From positions 1-43,067 of the forward strand of contig CAINOO010000023.1 in NCBI GenBank assembly GCA_903851535.1: a stretch of DNA of 43,067 nucleotides, in the 5' to 3' direction. The notes under the pieces were generated by a model. The model saw only the letters and a list, made by a program, of their open reading frames with translations, did no database searches and was not told the DNA's origin. This document shows, one piece after another, positions 10,430 to 17,858 of the stretch. Source of the stretch: an uncultured Chlorobiaceae bacterium. GTDB taxonomy: Bacteria > Bacteroidota > Chlorobiia > Chlorobiales > Chlorobiaceae. Within the stretch, counting starts at the first letter, position 1. Every line of letters starts with the position of its first letter. Position numbers and translations under genes: made by a program.

Positions 10430-11773
10430 GTGAATCAAGGCAAAGAGTTCATCACTGGTTTGGAAGAACGTCTTTCGGGACGTTCATCGGGGCTGAGAAG
10501 CCTCATAAGGCGCCGTATGTTCAAACTCAGTGCCGCAACAGCAGAGGCACTTGCAAGAATCATTGAGATATCGGTTGCACTTATCGTGACGCTTGCCATT
10601 ACGTTTCCTGTTCTTCTTGTTCTTTTGTTCCGGAAATTTTTTACGGGAGCCCCCCTCTTTACATCAAGAGCCATTGTGGGAGCACGCGCCAAATCACTAA
10701 GGGTTCTTCGCTTCAACAGTGTCGCCCCCCCCTTTCGCGATCTTCCTCTCTTTTTTGAAGTTCTTACCGGACAGCTTGCACTTGTCGGGACTGCAATAAA
10801 AGAGTGGGGCGATAGCAGTCCAACTCCTCAAAAAGGGTATATTAGTCTGGTGAGGCCCGGTGTCATCTCGTTGTGGGATATTCGTCGCTCCAGCAAAATT
10901 GCTCACGAGGGGGAACTCCTGATTGAATGGGAGTATATCTTCAGGAAGCACCCCTTCTATGATTTTATGCTGCTCTTGCGTGCGCTTCCAGCCATGTTTT
11001 ACAGTGAAAAAAGCGGGACGTCATCCTCGGTATTTCAGTTGCTTGATATCGACCTGAAAAACCTTACCATGATTGAAGCGGTTGATCTCATTGGAGTAAA
11101 CCTTGCAGAAAAAAAACAGTGCTCCATTTTTTTTGCAAATCCGGACTGCCTGAATAAAATGATCTCCGATCGGGAGTATTTCACTATCCTTAAAACAGGT
11201 GATTACATTTTTCCCGACGGTATAGGACTTGTCATTGCCGGAAAAATGCTTCAGACACCGCTCAAGGAAAATATCAATGGAACAGATATGTTGCCCTATA
11301 TTTGCAGAATGGCGGCATCGAAGGGTTTTTCCATTTTTCTCCTTGGAGGGAAACCTGGAATCGCCGAAAAGGCTGGAGAAAAGATCAATGCTGCCTATGG
11401 CGTAACCCTTGCGGGAACCGAACATGGCTATTTCAATCACCAAACTGAAAGTGACCGGGTTATTGAAAAAATCAACAACTCCGGTGCAGCAATTCTTCTT
11501 GTAGGATTTGGAGCCCCGCTGCAAGAGAAATGGATCAGCATACACCGCCATAAACTCAAGCCTGATGTGCTCATCGGAGTTGGCGGGCTGTTCGACTTCT
11601 ATTCAGGAACCATCAGACGTGCTCCAGACTGGATCAGGGAAATCGGTTTGGAATGGGTCTACAGGATGCTTCAGGAACCGGGACGCATGTGGCGAAGATA
11701 TATTGTCGGTAATCCCCTTTTTCTCTATCGTGTTATGAAATGGAAAATGTTCACTCAAAACAATAGCCGTTAA
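10430..11773 (+). CDS. Fusion: degenerate phosphoglycosyltransferase (PGT) domain plus WecG/TagA/CpsF glycosyltransferase
   Basis: With the GTG start the product has 447 residues. The N-terminal half (about 44-195) has the membrane helix and landmarks of a bacterial sugar transferase in shortened form: VGARAKSLRVLRFNS for VGRNGRHFRFYKFRS, and FRDLPLFFEVLTGQLALVG for IDELPQLINVLLGDMSLVG. The catalytic Asp-Glu pair is Arg-Asp (about 103-104), and roughly 40 residues before it are missing. The C-terminal half (about 205-435) is a WecG/TagA/CpsF glycosyltransferase with FANPDCLNKM, FPDGIGLV, INGTDM, VGFGAPLQEKW, GVGGLFDFYSG and RAPDWIREIGLEW. It probably adds the second sugar to the lipid-linked primer. 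The intact PGT gene follows five bases later. Confidence 0.85.
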   Translation: MNQGKEFITGLEERLSGRSSGLRSLIRRRMFKLSAATAEALARIIEISVALIVTLAITFPVLLVLLFRKFFTGAPLFTSRAIVGARAKSLRVLRFNSVAPPFRDLPLFFEVLTGQLALVGTAIKEWGDSSPTPQKGYISLVRPGVISLWDIRRSSKIAHEGELLIEWEYIFRKHPFYDFMLLLRALPAMFYSEKSGTSSSVFQLLDIDLKNLTMIEAVDLIGVNLAEKKQCSIFFANPDCLNKMISDREYFTILKTGDYIFPDGIGLVIAGKMLQTPLKENINGTDMLPYICRMAASKGFSIFLLGGKPGIAEKAGEKINAAYGVTLAGTEHGYFNHQTESDRVIEKINNSGAAILLVGFGAPLQEKWISIHRHKLKPDVLIGVGGLFDFYSGTIRRAPDWIREIGLEWVYRMLQEPGRMWRRYIVGNPLFLYRVMKWKMFTQNNSR

Positions 11774-11778
11774 GCCTC

Positions 11779-12498
11779 ATGGAGCTTGATCCGACTGTAA
11801 GAAAGGAGCTGATACGACAACTCAGTGACTCACTCAATCCAAAGGTACGTTACCGGCGAGCCATGAAAGTTGCTGCCTGGGAATCAACCATCAGATTTTC
11901 CTACATACTGAAAAGAGTGCTTGATATCAGCGTCTCCGTTGCCGCGCTGGTTGTTTTGCTCCCTCTTCTGTTTGTTACGGCCTGTGCCATCTGGATGGAA
12001 GACCCCGGATCGATCTTTTATGCCCAGATACGTGTTGGCCGGAACGGCAGGCATTTCAGGTTTTATAAATTCCGTTCAATGGTTGTCAATGCCGAAAAAT
12101 TCAAACAGGAGCTGGCCGATCGGAATGAATCTGCTGCTGGTGTGATCTTTAAAATGAAAAAAGATCCGAGAATTACGAAGGTTGGAAGAATCATCCGTAA
12201 ATTCAGTATTGATGAGCTGCCACAACTCATCAACGTTCTTCTGGGCGATATGAGCCTTGTCGGACCAAGACCTCCCTTGCCGGGTGAGGTGGCGAAGTAT
12301 ACCCTTGAGCAACGCAAGCGTCTGCACGTAATCCCTGGAATCACCTGTTTGTGGCAGGTCAGCGGGAGGAGCGACATTCCATTTACTGATCAGGTCAAGC
12401 TTGATATGCAGTACATTCAAAGTGCAAGTTTTCTTAATGATATCTTACTGCTTCTGAAAACCGTCCCTGCCGTCCTGACCGGAAAGGGCGCTTATTAA
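11779..12498 (+). CDS. Initiating polyprenyl-phosphate sugar-1-phosphate transferase (monotopic PGT)
   Basis: The 239-residue enzyme should transfer a sugar-1-phosphate from a UDP-sugar to undecaprenyl phosphate, the first step of polymer assembly. It has one membrane segment (about 46-72), then FYAQIRVGRNGRHFRFYKFRSM, the catalytic dyad D145-E146 in KFSIDELPQLINVLLGDMSL, the VGPRPPLPGE motif, and PGITCLWQVSGRSDIPF. It lacks the multi-helix N-terminal region of WbaP/WcaJ proteins. It is flanked by two genes whose products hold catalytically altered versions of the same domain. The sugar donor cannot be predicted. Confidence 0.93.
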   Translation: MELDPTVRKELIRQLSDSLNPKVRYRRAMKVAAWESTIRFSYILKRVLDISVSVAALVVLLPLLFVTACAIWMEDPGSIFYAQIRVGRNGRHFRFYKFRSMVVNAEKFKQELADRNESAAGVIFKMKKDPRITKVGRIIRKFSIDELPQLINVLLGDMSLVGPRPPLPGEVAKYTLEQRKRLHVIPGITCLWQVSGRSDIPFTDQVKLDMQYIQSASFLNDILLLLKTVPAVLTGKGAY

Positions 12499-12512
12499 CA
12501 CTGGAGAACTCA

Positions 12513-12866
12513 ATGATTTTTCATCTGGACACGTCAACAACCCTGCCTCTCGGTGTTGTACTTCTGAAAAAAAGAGTCGATGCCACTAACAGCATCGAAC
12601 TGCAAAAGGCTTTCGCGCAATGGTTACAGCAGACAAACAATTTTGTTTTTGACTGCACAGAGCTTGATTTTATAGACAGCTCGGGTCTCGGCGCAATTGT
12701 CTCCTGTCTGCGTAAGGCACTGGAACATCACGGAGACGTGAAACTTGCGGCTCTTGGTCCGAAAGTGGCAATGGTTTTCGAACTTACAAAAGCAAAAAAA
12801 CTTTTTTCAATTTTTTCAGAATGCTCTGAGGCTATACAATCATTCGTGACGGTTAGCACAACATAA
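12513..12866 (+). CDS. STAS-domain anti-sigma factor antagonist-like protein (first copy)
   Basis: The 117-residue single-domain STAS protein has FVFDCTELDFIDSSGLGAIV, with D55-S56-S57-G58 at the position of the phosphorylated serine in SpoIIAA/RsbV. A GGAGA ribosome binding site precedes the ATG. In partner switching the unphosphorylated STAS protein binds an RsbW-type kinase, and phosphorylation at the DSSG serine releases it. The gene lies 14 bases after the PGT and 11 bases before the nucleotidyltransferase-like fusion gene, inside the polysaccharide operon. It differs clearly from the second STAS protein at 14269. Confidence 0.92.
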   Translation: MIFHLDTSTTLPLGVVLLKKRVDATNSIELQKAFAQWLQQTNNFVFDCTELDFIDSSGLGAIVSCLRKALEHHGDVKLAALGPKVAMVFELTKAKKLFSIFSECSEAIQSFVTVSTT

Positions 12867-12877
12867 CAACCAGCTCC

Positions 12878-14257
12878 ATGAAAACACTTCTTGTCATTAA
12901 AAAGCAGGAGTATGAGTGGCTTATCGATCTGTTTCCCGGCGTTCATCCTTTGCTTGTGCCGATATGCAACAAGCCTTTTATTGAATTCCTTGTAGACTTT
13001 GCGATCCTTGCTGGCAGCAATGCCCTGCGGATAGTAAGCGATGGAGTGCTTGAAGATGTAGAGCATTACTGCGAAAACGGAAGCCGATGGGGTGTTGAAA
13101 TAAGCTATGGGAGTATGCGTCCTGCAGACGACACGCATACCGTCATTGAAAAAAACCGGCGTTTCTGTCTGGAGGAAAGGGTCATCATCATCAGCGGCTT
13201 CCTCTTTATCCGCTATAATAAAAAGAGTGAGTACGCATCACTTTTTGCCTCACTGCCCTCCGGAGAGTTGCTCAGTTGCCCGAACGGCAGCATCAGCCTG
13301 ACAGGAACATCAACAACGAAAACAGGGACTCCCGGAACGTTACCATTTTCACTTGCCGCTCTTGACTCGATCGGCAAGTATTATGAGCTATCCATGGAAA
13401 TCCTCAGCACCGGATTAACCCACTATGTCATACCCGGATACAGCAGCGAAGAAAACTGCTATATCGGAAGGAATGTCGTCATCCCCAAAAGCGCAGAAAT
13501 AATAAAGCCGGTCATTATTGGCAATAATGTGCAGATCATGACCAACTCGATTATCGACAAAAACAGCGTCATCGGCAGCAACGTCATTATCGACAGGGAA
13601 AGCGTCATTTCAGGCAGTATTGTCATCGACAACACCTATATCGGCGAACATCTTGAGGTCAAAAACAAGATTGCCGCAGGCAACCTCCTTATTGATCCTC
13701 AAAGCGGCACCTCCATTGTCATGGAAGACCCTCACCTCTTGACCACCATGACACAGTCAAGAGTGGCTGGCGCACTGCTTCGACGTATAGTACACGCCGT
13801 TGGGGCCACGTTCCTGATTGTTCTGCAACTTTTGCCCTGGCTTTTGCTCCGCCCGATATTGGGTATGCAAGGGAAATGGAAAAGAAAAAGGGAGCAACAC
13901 TATACAGGACTGCCAGGAAAAAATGTTACGCTGACGAACACAACCATTGAGGGCACCGGAGCGGCCAGCGCATTTGCCAAAGCACTCTCTCTTGACCGCT
14001 TTACCCTGCTCTTCAACGTGCTCATTGGCAAGCTTGCCCTTATCGGCAATCTGCCTCTGCCAGTCACCCCTGCCATTCGGCGTCTCCCGAACAGCCATGA
14101 AGGCTACCGACCGGCAGTATTCAGCTACGCAGAGGCTGAAGAGTGGCCCGAAATAGGCATTGATGCAGAGATCGTCGAACATTATTATGCTGTTCACAGT
14201 GATCCTCTGAAGGACATTGCCATGACACAAAAAGCACTTTTCCACAGAACTCATTAA
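12878..14257 (+). CDS. Fusion: nucleotidyltransferase-like, left-handed beta-helix and degenerate PGT domain
   Basis: The 459-residue protein has an N-terminal sugar-nucleotidyltransferase-like domain (about 1-185). It keeps PICNKPFIEFLVD, but the usual GxGTR nucleotide loop is not visible. Hexapeptide-type repeats follow (about 190-270; CYIGRNVVIPKSAEI, PVIIGNNVQI, SVIGSNVII). A membrane segment (about 303-328) leads into a C-terminal region (340-455) resembling a shortened PGT domain: LDRFTLLFNVLIGKLALIGNL matches the SIDELPQLINVLLGDMSLVGPR block, with the Asp-Glu pair as D373-R374. The tail HYYAVHSDPLKDIAMTQKAL matches the PGT C-terminal helix. Catalysis by either end is doubtful; a scaffold or regulatory role is inferred. 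Confidence 0.75.
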   Translation: MKTLLVIKKQEYEWLIDLFPGVHPLLVPICNKPFIEFLVDFAILAGSNALRIVSDGVLEDVEHYCENGSRWGVEISYGSMRPADDTHTVIEKNRRFCLEERVIIISGFLFIRYNKKSEYASLFASLPSGELLSCPNGSISLTGTSTTKTGTPGTLPFSLAALDSIGKYYELSMEILSTGLTHYVIPGYSSEENCYIGRNVVIPKSAEIIKPVIIGNNVQIMTNSIIDKNSVIGSNVIIDRESVISGSIVIDNTYIGEHLEVKNKIAAGNLLIDPQSGTSIVMEDPHLLTTMTQSRVAGALLRRIVHAVGATFLIVLQLLPWLLLRPILGMQGKWKRKREQHYTGLPGKNVTLTNTTIEGTGAASAFAKALSLDRFTLLFNVLIGKLALIGNLPLPVTPAIRRLPNSHEGYRPAVFSYAEAEEWPEIGIDAEIVEHYYAVHSDPLKDIAMTQKALFHRTH

Positions 14258-14268
14258 AAGGATTACGT

Positions 14269-14592
14269 ATGAATATCAGTGAAAAGACCATCAATAACTA
14301 TACCATTGTCTCTTTGCAGGGCATTCTCAATGCCTCCTCTGCGCCTAAGCTGAAAACCTATATTGCGGGTATGCCGGATGAGCAATCTCTTGTAATTGAC
14401 CTTGAAAATGTTGAGTTTCTTGACAGCAGCGGCCTCGGAGCATTGGTCGGAATCGCCAGAAAGAAAAAGACAAGCAGTGCGATTATGAAACTGGCAAGAA
14501 TGAATGAACGAGTAAAAAAAGTATTTGAAATAACGCAAGCATATACATTATTTGATATTTATGATGATGTATCAGCCGCAGCAGAAGCTTGA
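14269..14592 (+). CDS. STAS-domain anti-sigma factor antagonist-like protein (second copy)
   Basis: The 107-residue protein is a canonical SpoIIAA/RsbV-type STAS domain: LVIDLENVEFLDSSGLGALVG with D52-S53-S54-G55, then VKKVFEITQAYTLFDIYDDV near the C-terminus. AAGGA lies before the ATG. It is 11 bases after the beta-helix/PGT fusion gene and 36 bases before the RsbW-like kinase gene, so it is the most likely direct partner of that kinase. The REC-PAS-PP2C protein is its probable phosphatase. Confidence 0.94.
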   Translation: MNISEKTINNYTIVSLQGILNASSAPKLKTYIAGMPDEQSLVIDLENVEFLDSSGLGALVGIARKKKTSSAIMKLARMNERVKKVFEITQAYTLFDIYDDVSAAAEA

Positions 14593-14628
14593 AAAAAGGG
14601 GCAAACGAAAATGTAAATCGTCTAACTT

Positions 14629-15066
14629 ATGAACCCGATAATCACCCTGACATTGCAGGCTAACCTCCGTTATGCGCGTATTGCCTCAATTTTAGCCTGT
14701 AATATTGCTGAGATTTTTGCTGATTGCACCTGCAATTCTGCTGATATTGCAGAGTTCTGTCACGCCTATGAACTCTCGGTCAGTGAAGCTTTTACGAACT
14801 CGGTGCGCTATGCAAAACCTTCGCAACCGGAAAAACAGGTAACGATACGCTTCAGTTCCGACGACAGCGCGCTTGCTGTAAGTATTATTGATACCAATCC
14901 ACAATTCAATCCTGTAACCAAGGCACCGGACATCAGCAGCTATCCCGAAGGAGGGTATGGACTTTTTTTGATCCATCGACTTATGGACACGGTCTCCTAC
15001 ACAAGAGAAGATGACACGAACATACTGACCATGACCAAGCAGGCAACAATGACGCATGGCACATAA
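14629..15066 (+). CDS. RsbW/SpoIIAB-like serine kinase (HATPase_c)
   Basis: The 145-residue GHKL ATPase has the N-box SVSEAFTNSVRYA (E53, N57), a G1-like box IIDTNPQFNP (D88), and the G2 box EGGYGLFLIHRLMD (108-121). The second G1 glycine is Asn here. The MDTVSYTREDDTNILTMTK ending is typical of the RsbW group. Such kinases phosphorylate STAS proteins and, when free, bind a sigma factor or another target. No sigma factor gene is present nearby. It overlaps the next glycosyltransferase gene by 11 bases, which ties it to the polysaccharide operon. Confidence 0.92.
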   Translation: MNPIITLTLQANLRYARIASILACNIAEIFADCTCNSADIAEFCHAYELSVSEAFTNSVRYAKPSQPEKQVTIRFSSDDSALAVSIIDTNPQFNPVTKAPDISSYPEGGYGLFLIHRLMDTVSYTREDDTNILTMTKQATMTHGT

Positions 15067-16063
15067 ACCATTAACCCCACACAATGCGATGGTATCTGTT
15101 ATCGTTGTCAGTTATAACACAAGAGAGATTCTCCGCAATGCTCTTCATGCGCTCTTTGAAAACAGCAAGGGTGTTGATATGGAGGTATTTGTCGTCGACA
15201 ACAACTCTGCCGATGACTCTGCCGCCATGGTGCAGCACGATTTTCCCTCTATCCACCTGATTGCCAACAACGGGAATCTCGGCTTTGCAGCAGCAAATAA
15301 TCAGGCATTTGCGCTGGCATCAGGCCGCTACATCATTCTTCTCAACCCTGATGCCTATATCAGGCCAGCCTCAATCGAAAACTGCCTGGCATTCATGGAA
15401 CAAACTCCAAAATGCGGTCTTGCTGGCGGAAAAATCATCTCACCCGAAGGACGGCTTGAGCCAAGCGCCAGGCGATTCCCTTCGCCACTTTCAAAGCTCC
15501 TTACCCTTTCGGGGTTGAGTGGAAAATTTCCTCACTCACCTCTTCTCAATCGTCATGAGTTCGGTGGCTTCGCGCATGATCATCCTCTGGAAGTTGACTG
15601 GGTACCGGGTACATTTACCATTGTTCGCAAAGAAATGATTGATGCCATAGGTGCCTTTGACGAACGCTTTTATATCTATTACGAAGAGACCGATCTCTGT
15701 CTCCGGGCAAAAAAAGCGGGATGGAAAGTCTATTTTATCCATGATGCGGAAGTCATGCACATCGGCGGGGCGTGCAGCAAAACAAGGAAAGACAAAACTT
15801 TTGACAATAAAGCGGCACAGGTGCTGACTTTCAGAATGCGAAGCGAATGGCTCTATTATTTTAAAAACAAAGGAATTATAGCAGTACTTTCAAGCGCTGG
15901 TGTTGAGCTGCTCTGGCATGCGGCCCGCTACACGAAAAACCTGATCCTGCCTTTCGGTAATGCTGAAAACAAACGATCAGCCGCAGTTTCTGTGATCAAG
16001 CAAATTATGCAATCACTGAAGGATACGAAATTTGGAACTTTTTCACCACCATCTCCCTGGTAA
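15056..16063 (+). CDS. GT2 family glycosyltransferase (rhamnosyltransferase-like)
   Basis: The 335-residue cytoplasmic enzyme has a GT-A fold: VSVIVVSYNTREILRNAL, VDNNSADDSA, NGNLGFAAANNQAF, LLNPDAYI as the DxD-like site, and WVPGTFTIVRKEMIDAIGAFDERFYIYYEETDLCLR. This pattern is typical of WbbL/RfbF-type transferases that often add rhamnose to a lipid-linked glycan. The ATG at 15056 overlaps the kinase gene; the ATG at 15089 is an alternative, but no ribosome site precedes it. The next gene starts nine bases later. Confidence 0.92.
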   Translation: MAHKPLTPHNAMVSVIVVSYNTREILRNALHALFENSKGVDMEVFVVDNNSADDSAAMVQHDFPSIHLIANNGNLGFAAANNQAFALASGRYIILLNPDAYIRPASIENCLAFMEQTPKCGLAGGKIISPEGRLEPSARRFPSPLSKLLTLSGLSGKFPHSPLLNRHEFGGFAHDHPLEVDWVPGTFTIVRKEMIDAIGAFDERFYIYYEETDLCLRAKKAGWKVYFIHDAEVMHIGGACSKTRKDKTFDNKAAQVLTFRMRSEWLYYFKNKGIIAVLSSAGVELLWHAARYTKNLILPFGNAENKRSAAVSVIKQIMQSLKDTKFGTFSPPSPW

Positions 16064-16071
16064 GGCTGCCC

Positions 16072-16584
16072 ATGAAACTGTTCAACAACATAAAAGCCGA
16101 TCTTGCAACCTATAATGGTTCATGGAGCAGCCAGGGATTCTGGGTGATGCTGGTCTACCGTTTTGGACGATGGCGCTATACTATTAAAAACGGTATGCTG
16201 CGCAAACCCTTTTCCCTGATCTACAAACTGCTCTATAAGCTTATCCAGATAATAACCGGCATTGAACTTCCCTGCGAAGTCCCGATTGGAGCAAATTTTC
16301 GCATCGACCATTTTGGTGATATCATCATTAGCGGTTATGCCAGTTTTGGTGACAACTGCGTTCTGAGAAACGGCGTAACCGTCGGCCTGAAAAATATCGA
16401 AGAGAAGGCAGCTCCCCGTATCGGCAATAATGTCAATATCGGGGCTGGGGCAAAAATATTGGGAAATATCACCATCGGCAATAATGTCGATATCGGGGCA
16501 AATGCTGTCGTCATTTCAGCAGTACCAGATAACGCTCTTGCGGTGGGAGTTCCAGCGAGGATCATTCGCAAAAAAGAGAATTAG
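16072..16584 (+). CDS. Hexapeptide-repeat acetyltransferase, CysE/EPS type (first copy)
   Basis: The 170-residue protein has a short helical N-terminus and a left-handed beta-helix (about 68-165) with IGANFRIDHFGDIIISG, GVTVGLKN, IGNNVNIGAGAKILGNITIG and VGVPARIIRK. It resembles serine acetyltransferases but lacks the full CysE N-terminal domain, as do many polysaccharide O-acetyltransferases. Given its position, modification of a sugar is more likely than cysteine synthesis. A second related gene is at 22388. Confidence 0.87.
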   Translation: MKLFNNIKADLATYNGSWSSQGFWVMLVYRFGRWRYTIKNGMLRKPFSLIYKLLYKLIQIITGIELPCEVPIGANFRIDHFGDIIISGYASFGDNCVLRNGVTVGLKNIEEKAAPRIGNNVNIGAGAKILGNITIGNNVDIGANAVVISAVPDNALAVGVPARIIRKKEN

Positions 16585-16641
16585 ACAAGAAACAGGTACT
16601 CCCTGCGTCTTTACGCTCAGACACTCAGCACTCGTTATACA

Positions 16642-17781
16642 ATGAAAAATAAATCTCTCTTGTTATCATTTTTTCATATTGCGCTCTTGTGTACGGCAAT
16701 TCCCTTGCTTTTGGTGGCCTGCAGTGGTCTGTCGCCAAAAGCAACTCGTGTTCCTTCCCCTCCAGAAAGAGACTTTATGACCACTCAACCCAAAAAAGAG
16801 CAAAAATTTGCCACCGTAGAACAAATCGAGAAAATCACTCCCCTTGGCAGCTATGAGTATCGTCTCGGACCGGGTGATCTTGTCAACATCAAGGTATGGC
16901 GCAGACCGGAACTGTCACAAGAAAATATCATTGTATCGCCTGATGGCTTGATTGCCGTGCCAAGAATAGGAAGTATTAATGTTTTAAACTGCACACAGGA
17001 AGAGGTAAAGAAGCTCGTAACCGAAAAACTGACACCTCTCTACATTGAGCCTGAGGTAACTGTCTGGTTACATGAATTTCACAATAACAAGGCATTTGTT
17101 CTTGGACGTGTCGGAAAACCGGGGGTCATTAATTTTCCCGGGAAAGGAACGCTTCTTGAAGGTCTCGCTCTTGCCGGTGGCCTTCCCGATCAGGGAAAAC
17201 TCACCAGATGCGCCATTATCCGGGGCAAAGAGAGCGTGATCTGGATTGACTTGCAGGACTTGCTCAAAAACGGCAACATGGCCCTCAATGCTCCGATACA
17301 AAACAACGACGTTATATTTATTCCCGAGCTTAATGATGAGGTCGTTTATGTCATGGGTGAAGTGCTCAATCCCGGTGCGATTCAATTGAAAGACGGAATG
17401 AGTATCCTGAAGGCCGTCATGCTTGCAGGTGGAATCAACAGAAAAGGAAACGCCGAAAAGGTCTTTTTGATAAGGCAGCAAAATGTTAAAGGTGACGTCA
17501 TAAGGGTTGATCTCAAGAAGTTGATTGAACGGGGTGATTTCAGTCAAAACTTTGCTCTGCTGCCAGACGATATCATCTATGTAAGCTCGACAAGCATGGC
17601 AAAGTTCAATTATACTCTTGATCAATTGACTCCTGCATTACAAATTTTCAACCTCGCCACATCCGATGCTGAAACACTTGGAGTTATGCAGGAATTGCGT
17701 AAAAAGCTATGGAATCAAACCGGATTTGTAAACAGCAGTAGCAGTACGACAACAACTACCGCTACAGGCACAACAAAATAA
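16642..17781 (+). CDS. Wza-like polysaccharide export lipoprotein
   Basis: The 379-residue protein has a lipoprotein signal peptide ending in LLLVAC (C27). The Poly_export domain (about 70-150; YRLGPGDLVNIKVWRRPEL, ISPDGLIAVPRIG-like) is followed by two SLBB domains (AFVLGRVGKPGVINFPG and VYVMGEVLNPGAIQL). Each SLBB domain carries an LAGG motif. It should form the outer-membrane export channel working with the Wzc-like protein at 20128. The C-terminus ends in a Ser/Thr run (SSSSTTTTTATGTT) in place of a clear Wza-type terminal amphipathic helix. Confidence 0.93.
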   Translation: MKNKSLLLSFFHIALLCTAIPLLLVACSGLSPKATRVPSPPERDFMTTQPKKEQKFATVEQIEKITPLGSYEYRLGPGDLVNIKVWRRPELSQENIIVSPDGLIAVPRIGSINVLNCTQEEVKKLVTEKLTPLYIEPEVTVWLHEFHNNKAFVLGRVGKPGVINFPGKGTLLEGLALAGGLPDQGKLTRCAIIRGKESVIWIDLQDLLKNGNMALNAPIQNNDVIFIPELNDEVVYVMGEVLNPGAIQLKDGMSILKAVMLAGGINRKGNAEKVFLIRQQNVKGDVIRVDLKKLIERGDFSQNFALLPDDIIYVSSTSMAKFNYTLDQLTPALQIFNLATSDAETLGVMQELRKKLWNQTGFVNSSSSTTTTTATGTTK

Positions 17782-17844
17782 GGACAAGTGATTCATGGGC
17801 AAAGAGGTACCTTGGGAGATCAAACTGAGGAGTATTAACCTGAA

Positions 17845-17851
17845 GAGGGAG
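17845..17851 (+). promoter_or_regulatory. Ribosome binding site for the GTG-started glycosyltransferase at 17859
   Basis: GAGGGAG lies seven bases before the GTG at 17859. It supports this start over the in-frame codons further on. Confidence 0.5.
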
Positions 17852-17858
17852 CAACCAC

